From Pogona vitticeps (lineage: Eukaryota > Chordata > Lepidosauria > Squamata > Agamidae): a DNA stretch of 64,000 bases. This document shows positions 1-9,919 of the stretch, piece by piece. How positions within the stretch are numbered: the first letter of the stretch is position 1; every line of letters starts with the position of its first letter. Below the pieces are notes generated by a model, which made no database searches, was not told the origin of the DNA, and was given only the letters and a program-made list of their open reading frames with translations. The translations under genes were made by a program, and so were the position numbers. The DNA is taken from assembly GCF_051106095.1 (NCBI RefSeq), contig NC_135783.1:330224322-330288321 (forward strand). Direction: 5' to 3'.

Positions 1-645
1 CTTAGAGTTAAATAGGAACAAATGAAAGCCTTTTTTAGAAGGGACAAAACCAGAGTTTTTGGTTTTTAAAGATGTTTGTTGCCCTGGCTGATAACCATAA
101 TGCCATTTACATGATGTGGAAGAAAGTTGGGGGGGGGGAGACAGCAGAGGAGAAAAATGTCCCCCCTGTTTGACTAGCTGTCATCATTTTAGTTTTACTA
201 ATTAGGACTGATACCAGTTGCAGTCCAACAAAATCTGGAGAGCCCACACACCTCCCCAAATGGGGGAAGAGTCAATCATGAAGGTGTTTTTAGAAAACCA
301 TATTTAGTACCTATATTCAGCAGAATCTGAGGTGCATCTTGCTCAAGATATGATGTTACTGTAGTACTAAAAATAAAAAAATAAGACCAATAGTCCAGCT
401 GCAGGGGGAACCTTTGACCCTGCCACTCCTAGCAGTAACAACCAGCAATGGCTGGTGAAAGATAAGGCACTGTACAAATACTTCCTTAAAATTATTAAGT
501 GCTTAAATTTTCTAACCCCTGCAACTATTCAGCTATGCTACTTGGTCCTTGTCATCAACATAGGACTATTATGCGCAGATAGATAAGGAACCCTTTGCAG
601 TTCTTTGAAATTCAAGTTAATCTATTTGTCTCATTTGTATTTAGC
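1..645. other. gene-free flank
   Basis: No coding region, RNA gene or recognisable repeat was found. The stretch is AT-rich unique-looking DNA with a short G-run near 130-138. Confidence 0.5.
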
Positions 646-905
646 TGGCTGAATTACTCAGTGGTTTATCAAGTAGCTGGCTATGGAGCCAGAGGTTGGA
701 AGTTCGATTCCTCACTGTGCCTCCTGTGAGTAGAATCAACCTACGTAGTCTTGGGAAAGCTGCACTGTCCCAGGATGCCCCTGAAAGAAAGGAATGGTAA
801 ACCACATCTTGAGTATTCTCTACCTAGGGAGCCCTGAAAAGAGTCGCCAATTCTGAAAAAAGTCAGAATTGACTTGACAGTACTGTATATGATTATGATT
901 GTTAG
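646..905 (+). repeat. tRNA-derived SINE (family A)
   Basis: The head has a tRNA-like box A (ACTCAGTGGTTTA) and box B (GTTCGATTCC). The body ends in AGTCAGAATTGACTTGACAG, the same tail seen in other copies here (28.1 kb plus strand; 16.2 and 16.4 kb minus strand). These boxes are the internal RNA polymerase III promoter of tRNA-derived SINEs. The family looks squamate-type; no database name is claimed. The copy is diverged and probably old. Confidence 0.75.
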
Positions 906-975
906 TATTATTAAAAAAATACCAGTAACAGTCAATCAAAATTATAAAACTTTGACTGGTTGTATATAATCTAAG

Positions 976-1196
976 TACAGTGGTGCCTCGCACAACGGGC
1001 GCCTCGTAGAGCGATGAATTCGCTCTACGAGGCCGGTTTTGCGATCGCAAATGCGATCGCAAAACGGTGCCTGCATAGGGCGAAAATCGCAGAGCGAAGG
1101 TCAGTAAGCGGTTCGCTTACCAACCTTCGCTTTGCGACCCGCCAATCAGCTGTTCGGCGGCTACAAAATGGCCACCAGAAGCCCCCAAATGATCTC
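976..1196. repeat. Truncated MITE made of hairpins
   Basis: It begins TACAGTGGTGCCTCGCACAA, like the ends of pogo/Tigger-type MITEs elsewhere in the window (49.55 and 56.59 kb). It is CpG-rich and contains three successive inverted repeats: arms 1002-1014/1020-1032, 1037-1048/about 1051-1062, and the nested pair 1093-1101/1123-1131 with 1104-1110/1114-1120. The right terminal repeat is missing: similarity stops where a LINE fragment begins near 1197. The superfamily call is inference. Confidence 0.6.
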
Positions 1197-2040
1197 TGTA
1201 TTTTGTTAATTTTTCCAGGTCTTTAGTTTCAACTCTGGCATCCACTGGAACTGCAATGTTAATGATCCAGACATTTCTCCATTCTCTTACTACTATGTCT
1301 GATGTGTTACATTTAAGGTGTCTATCAGTTTGGATCTGGAAATCCCACAAGATCTTGACTTTGTCATTTTTGGACACCTTCTTTACCTGATGTTCCCATA
1401 GGTTTTTGGAGGCTGGCGGGTTATATTTTTTTTGCATAATGACCAGTGCACTAATTTTGTAATCTGTTTGTGCAATCTTTGGATCTTCACAGATGAGATG
1501 TGATGCAGCTTCAATCTTTTTCTTGACAGAGATGACATATGCTGTTAGCACTACGTAATTATTTGGATCTTACCTTTCATCACATTTGTTTGGAATGCTT
1601 GTTCTTGTGCAACAAAAATCAAGCCTTTGGCTTATTTCTTAATGATCCATATTTTAAACATGCCCGTGTTGAATTATTGTCATGCTTTCCATCAATATTT
1701 CTCAGATGTTGTCCATGTAGTGATTTATTTTTCCATCTGTTTAATTTACTTTCAAATTGTTGTTTCTTATATTAAGCCTTTGTTTTCAAAATATTCTCCA
1801 TTTTCACTGCCTTAAGGAATTTTTTTTCTACTTGTACTAATATAATCATTTAGGCATCTTTTTCCCTCCTCTACTACCTTCTGTATTTGCCATAATTCAC
1901 AGCCTCCAGGTTTTCTCAGTAAATACAATATGTCCACATCACTTTTTGAATGCAGTACGTGATGCATGTTCATTAGTTTCCATTAAAAAAAAATCTTCCT
2001 CTTCTTCCTCTTTTTCTTCTTCAGTAGCATTTGTGAGTTT
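1197..2040 (-). mobile_element. R4/Dong-like LINE, 3' fragment
   Basis: Minus-strand translation (best at 1197-1551) gives a segment reading KILWDFQIQTDRHLKCNTSD followed by an IINIAVPVDARVE-type motif and an EKLTKYRDHL segment. From memory this matches the C-terminal part of vertebrate LINE polyproteins with a restriction-like endonuclease (R4/Dong-like group). An upstream segment with a Cys-containing DPKIAQTDYK-type stretch fits the same family, and weaker similarity extends to about 2040. Several frameshifts and stops show that it is dead. The 3' end abuts the hairpin MITE at about 1196. The clade assignment is moderate; the LINE call itself is firmer. Confidence 0.6.
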
Positions 2041-2088
2041 GTGCATTTCCTCCTGTGCACTTAAGGTGGAGTACATGAGTCTTCTTAT

Positions 2089-2452
2089 TAGAGATGGGGG
2101 TATTCATATATGAATATCCCCTCATAGGTGGAGATAATGAGGGTCCAGCCCCATGGGGCTAGACTGTCCACTCCTGATTACACCACTGTCACGAGCTGCA
2201 CAGAGCTTTCCTATCACTCCATTGCTCGTGATGGATTAGCCACTCTGACCTGGCAGGGAGACTCGTCATCCTGCCTTCTGCCAGGACTGGCTAATCTATC
2301 GCAAGCAATGGAGCTATAGGAAGGCTGCATGCAACTTGCAGCAGCAGCGTAATTGTGAATGGACAGTCTGGCCCCATGGGGCTGGATGCTCGTTATCTTC
2401 ACCTGTGGGGGAATACTCGTATTCATATACGAATACTGTACCCTCATCTATA
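2089..2452. mobile_element. Foldback hAT-type MITE with 8-bp TSD
   Basis: The two halves are long imperfect inverted repeats of about 170 bp each. The left half (GTCCAGCCCCATGGGGCTAG) matches the reverse complement of the right half (CTGGCCCCATGGGGCTGGAT). The termini are TAGAGATGGGGGTA on the left and, reverse complemented, TATAGATGAGGGTA on the right, resembling Ac-like hAT ends. The element is flanked by CTTCTTAT at 2081-2088 and 2453-2460, a perfect 8-bp duplication as hAT transposases make. Open stretches on both strands are mirror images of the palindrome, not genes. Confidence 0.85.
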
Positions 2453-2460
2453 CTTCTTAT

Positions 2461-2600
2461 CCCACAACAATCCTGTGAGGTAGATAAAGATAAACAGAAA
2501 GATAAACTGGTCCAAAGTTACCCAATGAACTTCATGTCTCAGTCAAGACTAAAACCTTTAGACCACAAGGATGATGTAAAGATACATTCGTGTCCCATTG
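2461..2600 (+). repeat. MIR/CORE-like SINE remnant
   Basis: The run ACAACAATCCTGTGAGGTAG, then the 'ccaaagttacccaatgaact' motif, resembles the body of an old amniote MIR-like repeat. A related piece lies at 48.5 kb. It is diverged, so the family label is tentative. Confidence 0.45.
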
Positions 2601-3804
2601 ATTTCAGTAGGCCTGCTCTAAGTGTGATTCGGTCTAGATCCAACCCACAGACATCTAATTTGGATCATGCTCAAGGAAACCAAATTGTGTGTTTATAGGA
2701 GACACTGGATCTTCATGGCAATAGTTGACTGGAAACCAGTCTCACTTCACTGTTCTACCTCCTATTATCCCAAAAAACTGCTTTTCACTATTTTTAAAAC
2801 TGATTCTGTTTTATAAGCAACAGGAGTACACTTAATGTAAAATACCTGCTGCACATCAAATATGCTTTTTAAAAATGATAGCCAGCTCGCCTGAAGCATG
2901 CAAGGGTAGGATATGTCAGGGCAGATGGATTTCTGAAACAGCATTCAATACAATGGCAAGTGTATTCATCAAATATATTGTGATGGCAGGAGATGGATAG
3001 CTCAGAGGTTTAGGTATCTGATTGTTATTATTATTAAACCATGATTGGGCTTGTGGAAGAAAAAGAAGTGTATCAATTCCTAGAATGTATGGATCTTTGC
3101 TTTTTTTTAACCAGGCAGAAGAACAACAAAACACACACCTCTGTGTCCTGCCTCAGGAAATTGTGATGACTTTAAGCAAAGTAGGAGCAGCTCATGTAAG
3201 GCCATGCAAATTCCTGTCTACATCAAGCATCGTCCTGATTTAGCCTGGCTTGCTGAAAAAGTATACTCGGAAAGTTGGCATCCTAGCATATGCAGGCATG
3301 TTTTCAGGAGTACCTGAGAGTGTAAGGGTGTGTGTATTAAAGGGACATTTGTCTAGTATAGTTCTACAATTTGGGCTGGGTTGGGGATATACCGGTTCAC
3401 TACTTTTCCAGGAAGAATAAGATGTATGTGTCATCCATCTGTGATCAATGCTTACCCTGCACCTTTTTGGGTCTTTGTCAGGGGCTAATGTTTTCCAAAG
3501 TGGAATTCTCCTTTGGCAGGAGAAGTGAGAAGGGTGAATGCAGAACATGCTGGGTTTCCCATACTAAGCTAGCTGGCTGGCTATAAAATGTATTAGTTAG
3601 ATCTAAATGTACATATAAATAGTGTTTAAATTGGGGCCTTTTTAGCATCATTGTGCCAGTATAAATATACTGGCACAGTGATGCTGAAAATTGATGCTGT
3701 ATTGTGATATTGAAAACACTGGAGTTTAAACTCTACTTATATATATATAGTTGTACACATATACTCTCAGGTCATACGTTGCTGAATACAGTGTCGTATA
3801 CTGT
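2601..3804. other. gene-free stretch
   Basis: No coding exon was recognised. A short SINE head (ATAGCTCAGAGGTTTAGGTA) lies at about 2997-3018, followed by an ATT microsatellite. A run of TA dinucleotides is at about 3738-3748. Confidence 0.5.
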
Positions 3805-4110
3805 ATGAAATCAAGTGCCATAAAGTCGCCACCAACTTATGGTGACCCTATGTGAACTTCAAAATGTTTTGTCCTCAATAGCCCTGCTCAGCTCTTAAAG
3901 ACTTAAGCATCTCGTATTTGGTCTTCCTCTTTTCCTACTACCTTCAAACTTTACCAGCATTATTATCTTTTCCAGAGAACTCTTCCTTCTCATGTTGTAC
4001 CCTAAGTAGGATAGCCTCGGTTTCAATATTTTTTGCTCCCAGAGAAAGTTCATGTTTATGTTATTTTTAAAATATGTGTTGCTCAAAGATCTCAGGGCAC
4101 AGTGCATTGA
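3805..4110 (-). repeat. SINE tail plus LINE C-terminal fragment
   Basis: Positions 3811-3857 carry a family-A SINE tail in reverse (GCCATAAAGTCGCCACCAAC). Beyond it, minus-strand translation contains LSYLGYNMRRKSSLEKIIML and a following EGSRKRGRP motif. This is the 'YFGHLMRR..SLEK..MLGK.EG.RRRGRP' C-terminal signature of BovB/RTE-type LINE proteins, but too diverged to be BovB itself. The fragment is broken. Confidence 0.55.
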
Positions 4111-4138
4111 ATAAGAGAACCTTTGGACATTTTAGAAC

Positions 4139-4142
4139 ACTT

Positions 4143-4193
<51 letters not shown>

Positions 4194-4450
4194 ATATGCC
4201 GCCCACTCTACCCAAGGGTCTCTGGGCGGCTCACAACAATTAAAATACAATAAAAATACAATAAAAAGATAAAACAATTAAATACAATTAAAATAGATAC
4301 TCTAAAAATTGCCATCAGGACCCACAGTTGATATTATTTCAATTAAAAGCCTTCTGGAACAGGAAGGTCTTGACCTGGCGCCGAAATGTCATCAGCATCG
4401 GCGCCAGACGAATCTCAGTTGGGAGGGCGTTCCAAAGTTTGGGAATTTAG
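4139..4450 (-). repeat. CR1-like LINE 3' end with (TTTA)n tail
   Basis: A (TTTA)n tract at 4142-4190 is followed by ATGCCGCCCACTCTACCCAA. In reverse this is the '...gggcggcatataa(ataaa)n' tail characteristic of reptile CR1-type LINEs. The adjoining ~250 bp (GGAAGGTCTTGACCTGGCGC) belong to the same repeat. There is no coding part. Confidence 0.6.
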
Positions 4451-4714
4451 ACCCACTGGAAACAGTTAAGCCAAATTAAAAGACAAATGAATTGTGGAGA
4501 AGTTATTTCTGGGAGTTTGAGATCTCACATTTGCTTTATCACTTGTCATACCTTAAAACCATGTCAGAGGCCACAATATGCTTCTGCATCTGTAGTAGTA
4601 GGACTTTATACTGCTGTTTCAAATCCTCCCCCACCCTTTAAATGCCCAGCAAATGCCCAGTACTGCCCTGTGCAGTAGTGCAAATGAGTGTTAAAAATAA
4701 TTCCTGCACCCTCC

Positions 4715-4870
4715 AAAAATAGCTGAGCCAGATAAAGTGTCCAACTAGGATTCAGAAGACCTGGGTTCAGATCTCTTCAGGGGCCATGGAAATGCACTAA
4801 CAGGCACAGTAAAGCACTACTGACACACTGAAAATTTTGTTTAGGTCACCTAAGGGCTCAATTCCACTGA
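4715..4870 (+). repeat. tRNA-derived SINE (family C), partial
   Basis: It contains AGAAGACCTGGGTTCAGATC, a box-B-like segment shared with copies at 55.8 and 57.9 kb. The head is degraded. Confidence 0.5.
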
Positions 4871-6504
4871 CAAAAAAAAAACCCCTTACTGTTGTACCAG
4901 GTTCTTCTTTTGAAAAACTGCTTTAAATTTTAGCATATACATGAGATATGCATGTGCATAGCACTGCACCAGGGGAGCAAGTTTTCTCCTCCTCTGCCAA
5001 GGTGCATTTATTTGGGGTGGATGTGTAATCAATTCATTGGAATTTATTCACCTATAAGAACACCCCATCTGTTTTTTTAAAAAAATTCTGTTACCAGGTA
5101 GCATGAATTTAAAAAACACTCACAAAAGAACAGACCTGGTCAAAAAAGTTGCTGCCAGCCCAGTCATCCCTTCACCCGTCTAGTCACCTCCCCCTTGCTG
5201 GCTGACCCCCCCCTGCCCACTCGATTGCCCCTTTGGCCACTTGGACGCCTCCCCTCACTCCCTCACTTTCTTGTCCTCTCGGCCACTCCCTCTCATCCTC
5301 CTCCTTTTCCCTTCCCATTCTCCCCATCATCACCACCACCTGATAGGCGGCAGCATCAACAATGGCAGTGGGGAGCCCCAGGCAGTAATGGGGAGCTTGA
5401 GGTGGCAGTAGCAAGATGAGGACACACGCACCACCAAAAAAAAAGTTTTGGATTTAGGCTGAAGTCCACATGACTTTAGCCAAAATAATAATACAGTAAT
5501 AGAACATCCCTCTCTCAGTTTATTCTGACAATGGGATTAGGCCCACTGTCATAATAACTTCATGGCACATAGTAGAGTGAGAGAATGAGAGAGCAGTCAT
5601 GCCATTGTTGAAGGAATAGAAATGAACAGTAACCCCAGATTGCCTGCATATTTTTGCCTGGTTCAAATTCTGAAGTGAAGTGGAGAGAAGATGTTGCAAA
5701 ATGCAATCTGCAACCTTGAAGCCAGTCCCAGGAGGGTTATAATACCACTCAATTTGTGGTCAGCAGCATGTCCAAACTGCTATCACTGAAAAGTATGTCA
5801 TAAAAGGGGTGGGTGGAACAGAACCCTGATTTTTTTTTTTTAATCAGCATCATGATCATGGATGGGGTAGGGTGTGGTGTGCCATTGAAAGGGACCGGGC
5901 ATTGCTGTGCAGTTTTTAAAATGTCAGTGTAAACTGGTCCATAGCACAACCAAAAATGAGCGAACTGTCCCACAGGCCCAACATGGTAGCATGAAAATGT
6001 CACTGAAACCCCCTTGAAGTGGCCATTTGGCCCTTTTGTTCTATTGAGTGACTCAAAGCACGGGCTGAAATCTCAGCGAAACTCTGGGTTTCCAGGCAGA
6101 GAAACAACTCACAAGGTAAGCAATGCTGATGGGAGAAAAAGCTTGATTTCTGTGTGCAACGTGGTGTTATTGCCTGGACATCTGTTTCCAGTCATGCCCA
6201 GCTGCTGCTTGAGATCACTGTATTGTGCCAAAAAGCAAGGACTAAGGTGAGGGAGAGGGGGAGTCTGGAGAAAGACAGTGGGTGTGCAAACATAGTCCCA
6301 TCATGCCATTTGAAGCAACTTGCAACTTGTGCCCCCCATTGCACCCATATCCACAGTCACTCTTTGCCTGCTGTACATCACAAGGGGTCACCCCCTGATC
6401 TCAGGTTTCGGCCTTGAATCTAAGGGTACGAGAGGTTGCTAATATGACAACCCAACTTGTATTGCTGTTTCTGACTGTAGTGGATGTCGAGTCAAAATTA
6501 ATAA
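4871..6504. other. gene-free; pyrimidine-rich tract 5160-5345
   Basis: Positions 5160-5345 are strongly pyrimidine-rich on the plus strand (CCTCCTCCTTTTCCCTTCCC). The short open frames there are compositional. The rest shows no recognised gene or repeat. Confidence 0.5.
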
Positions 6505-6730
6505 AGCAAAGTATGCCACTTATATACTGCCACATAGTGCTTAAACTACTCTGTGGCCAGTTTACAATTTTTAATCATGCAAGCTACACATTTACCAACC
6601 CTAGAAGGATGCACGGCTGAGTCAACTTTGAGCTGGCTACCTGAGCCCGCTGGGATCAAACTCATGTCCTGAGCAGAGCCCTGACTGCAGTACTGCAGTT
6701 CATCCACTGTGCCACAAGAGCTCGTTTGAT
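6505..6730 (-). repeat. tRNA-derived SINE (family B)
   Basis: The reverse complement begins with a tRNA-like head (GTGGCACAGTGGATGAACTG) and a GAGTTTGATCCC box B, then a 'CTCAGCC..CATCCTT' body and an 'ATATAAG' tail. It is the same family as 22.76, 24.73 and 30.27 kb. Confidence 0.7.
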
Positions 6731-7139
6731 CATGATATCCAAATTAGTTCTATTTCAGCTTTGCTCACAAAGCATGGCTTTCTGCTGTAATGTAAAAAGC
6801 AAATTAGCCTGGTACTGCCAACTTGCAAAAGGTTTCTTTTTCAAACATCTGATTTTAGGTTATATTTCTTAAACATGGACTTTTTGCCAAATGAATACTG
6901 CATTCCTGACAGTTTAATGAGTACTCTTCCAAAACTGGTAGCCTGAAGATCAAATAACAGAACTATAGACAAAGAGCGTTAGATTTAGCAATAAAAATAA
7001 AACATTGAATTTTAAAATGTTCAGAAGCATCATCTGGTCCAGAATACTTCAGCCAGATCATTGATCCTGTTTGCTTAGAAAGAGAAAGTAAATGACTCAT
7101 TTGTTAGAACACCTTCACTGACTATTGGCCAATTTCCAG

Positions 7140-7625
7140 TCACAATTCAAGGTGCTAATTATGGCTTATAAACGCCTATGTGTCTTAGGGCCAGATTACT
7201 TGAAAGAACACATTCTTCTGTATGCGACAGCCTGGGTTCTAAGTGGTTGAGAAGATTCCCCTTTCTTTGTCCCACTAATATTGGAGGCATGCTTGTCAGG
7301 AACATGAGAAGTGGCCTCTTTTATCTTCCACGCTCTGGAATTGTCCACCAAGAACGAACAATCTAGTTGCATTTCTTGTTTCTCTGCTGCTAGGCAGTGG
7401 CATTTCAAATCACCAAGGGATTTGGCTTTTGAACCAAGTTATTCACTGAAGTAGGTTACAACTAGCAGATGCTGTTTTGTTTCTTTTGTATTGGCTTTTT
7501 CAGTTGTTTTGGTTTGGTATTTTATTCACAATTCTGTATTTTATTCATATTTTTATCTATCTTGAGCGCTGCTTGTAGGGATAAGGTGAAGCATAAATTT
7601 AATAAACGAGTAAGTAAATAATGTG
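7140..7625 (+). repeat. CR1/L2-like LINE 3' remnant
   Basis: It begins GGTGCTAATTATGGCTTATA and TAGGGCCAGATTACTTGAAA and ends in an ATAAATTTAATAAACGAGTA tail, which resembles the end of a CR1 or L2-type ORF2 plus its 3'UTR. It is old and frameshifted. Confidence 0.5.
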
Positions 7626-7699
7626 AAAGAATGTGAAATCCCTAAGAAATCAAAGTAATTAATAACCCAGCAGAGTTGAAAGAGACCTTATGCATTATT

Positions 7700-7790
7700 C
7701 TGTTGAGGAGGCACAGTGGGGTATTGAACTCCCAACTTCTGGCTCTACAACCAGATACCTAAACCACTGAGCCACTCAACAGTTGTATTC
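7700..7790 (-). repeat. tRNA-derived SINE (family A) head
   Basis: The reverse complement reads AGTGGCTCAGTGGTTTAGGT with a GGGAGTTCAATACC box B, the same head as the copies at 646 and 63437. Confidence 0.7.
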
Positions 7791-8565
7791 TAGGATAACT
7801 GGGGTGCAATCCTGCCTTAGTTAAATACTGTCCTTCTTTTTCCCATCCCTTTTCTGCCAACTTTATTTTTTCCAAATGTTTCTTAGTAAGGCATTGGATT
7901 AGGCTGAGCTAGCTAGATGATCACTAAGAGAGACCCACAACAGATTAGATTTGTGCTTGGGGTTTCAGAGTGAGTTGCTTTTGTTGTGGAGTTTTTTGAA
8001 AATTTCCTCTTCTCTTTCTGCTGACTCCTGTGTGGTTGGTTAAGGTGAATTCACAAGGGGAAACCCAAATTTTCAGGTACGAATTCTTAGCAGATCTCTT
8101 CACATTTTTCCCACTGTGTAGTCACAACCGTACTTGGGACTGAGCACCACTAATCTTACTAGCACTTACTTCTGGCAGCATAAATTCAAATTCTAAAACA
8201 ATTTAACCATTTATTGTTACATTTTAAGTAGAAATGCAAATAATATGCCAAATAAATGCTACAGTTTAAACTGCTAAAAAAAAGTAGGAATCCCATGATA
8301 GAACAACAACAACAAAGTACAGTAATCAGTTTCTGCTTACTTATCTTGATTCCTATATGGTAATCTTTTAGAAAAAGAAATTGCATTTGAAAGCCTCATC
8401 ATTATCTCATTCATTTGTGAGAGTCGGTAGTGTCAGTTATCTTGGTCCTCTGGCGGATTACACAATTTTACTGCTCCTGCTCTGAAAAAAGAAGTCCCAG
8501 ACTGTTTTTCACAATATGCTGTCTGTACTACATCACTGTTGGCTGCTACTAAGAAAAAAAGCTTT
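7791..8565. other. gene-free stretch
   Basis: No gene or named repeat was recognised. The stretch contains ordinary AT-rich DNA. Confidence 0.45.
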
Positions 8566-9919
8566 GTTGTTGTTTAGTCGTTAAGTCGTGTCCAACTCTT
8601 CGTGACCCCATGGACCAGAACATGCCAGGCCCTCCTGTCATCCACTGCCTCCCGGAGTTGGGTCAAATTCATGTTGGTAGCTTCGGAGACACTGTCCAAC
8701 CATCTCATCCTCTGTCGTCCCCTTCTCCTCTTGCCTTCAACTTTCCCAACATCAGGGGCTTTTCCAGGGAGTCTTCTTTTTTCATGAGATGGCCAAAGTA
8801 TTGGAGCCTCAGCTTCAGAATCTGTCCTTCCAGTGAGCATTCAGGGTTGAATTCCTTCAAAATGGATAGGTTTGTTCTCTTTGCAGTCAAGGGAACTCTC
8901 AAGAGTCTCCTCCAGCACCACAATTCAAAAGTACTGTATCAATTCTTCGGCGGTCAGCCTTCTTTATGGTCCAGCTCTTGCTTCCATACCATAGCTTTGA
9001 CTATGTGGACCTTTGTCAGCAAGGTGATGTCTCTGCTTTTTAAGATGCTGTCTAGGTTTGTCATCACTTTCCTCCCAAGAAGCAGGTGTCTTTTAATTTC
9101 GGGGCTACTGTCACCATCTGCAGTGATTATGGAGCCCAAGAAAGTCAAATCTGTCACTGCCTCCATATCTTCCCCTTCCATTTGCCAGGAGGTGATGGGA
9201 TCAGTCGCCATGATATTAGTTTTTTTGATGTTGAGCTTCAGACCTTTTTTTTTTTTTGCACTCTGCTCTGTCACCCTCATTAAGAGGTTCTTTAATTCTT
9301 CCTCACTTTCTGCCATCAGAGTGGTATCATCTGCATATCTGAGGTTGTTGATATTTCTTCCGCAATCTTAATTCTGGCTTCGGATTCATCCAGTCCAGCC
9401 TTTTGCATGATGTATTTTGCATATAAGTTAAATAAGCAGGGAGACAATATACAGCTTTGTCGTACTCCTTTCCCAATTTTGAACCGATCAGTTGTTCCAT
9501 ATCCTGTTCTAACTGTAGCTTCCTGTCCCACATAACTCTGGCTTTCTCCATAATCCAGTGCATGTTAGCAATTTGGTCTCTAGTTCCTCTGCCCCTTCGA
9601 AATCCAGCTTGTACTTCTGGGAGTTCTCAGTTCACATACTCCTGGAGCCTACCTTGCAGGATTTTGAGCATAACCTTGCTAGCATGTGAAATGAGTGCAA
9701 TTGTATGGTAGTTGGAGCATTCTTTGGCACTGCCCTTCTTTGAGATTGGGATGCAGACTTTTCTTTTCCAATCCTCGGGCCACTGCTGAGCTTTCAAACT
9801 TGCTGGCATATTGAGTGTAGCACCTTGACAGTGTCATCTTTTAAGATTTTAAATAGTTCAACTGGAATGCCATCACCTCCACTGGCCTTGTTGTTTGCCA
9901 TGCTTTCTAAGGCCCACTT
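8566..9919 (-). mobile_element. BovB (RTE) LINE, 5'-truncated
   Basis: It is collinear with the 3' 40% of the complete BovB copy at 18834-22048. The 3' terminus (TTTAGTCGTTAAGTCGTGTC on the plus strand) is present, and similarity ends at about 9919 inside the RT-coding part. Peptide blocks include MRWLDSVSEATNMNLTQLRE and FLGSIITADGDSSPEIKRHL. Relative to the full copy it lacks about 120 bp near 9536 and about 20 bp near 8990, and it has several frameshifts. It is therefore dead, and older than the intact copy. Confidence 0.92.

Noticed and set aside
646-730. Possible functional tRNA gene
   Set aside because: Box A and B are present, but there is no cloverleaf-consistent acceptor stem and the sequence continues into a SINE body shared with other copies.
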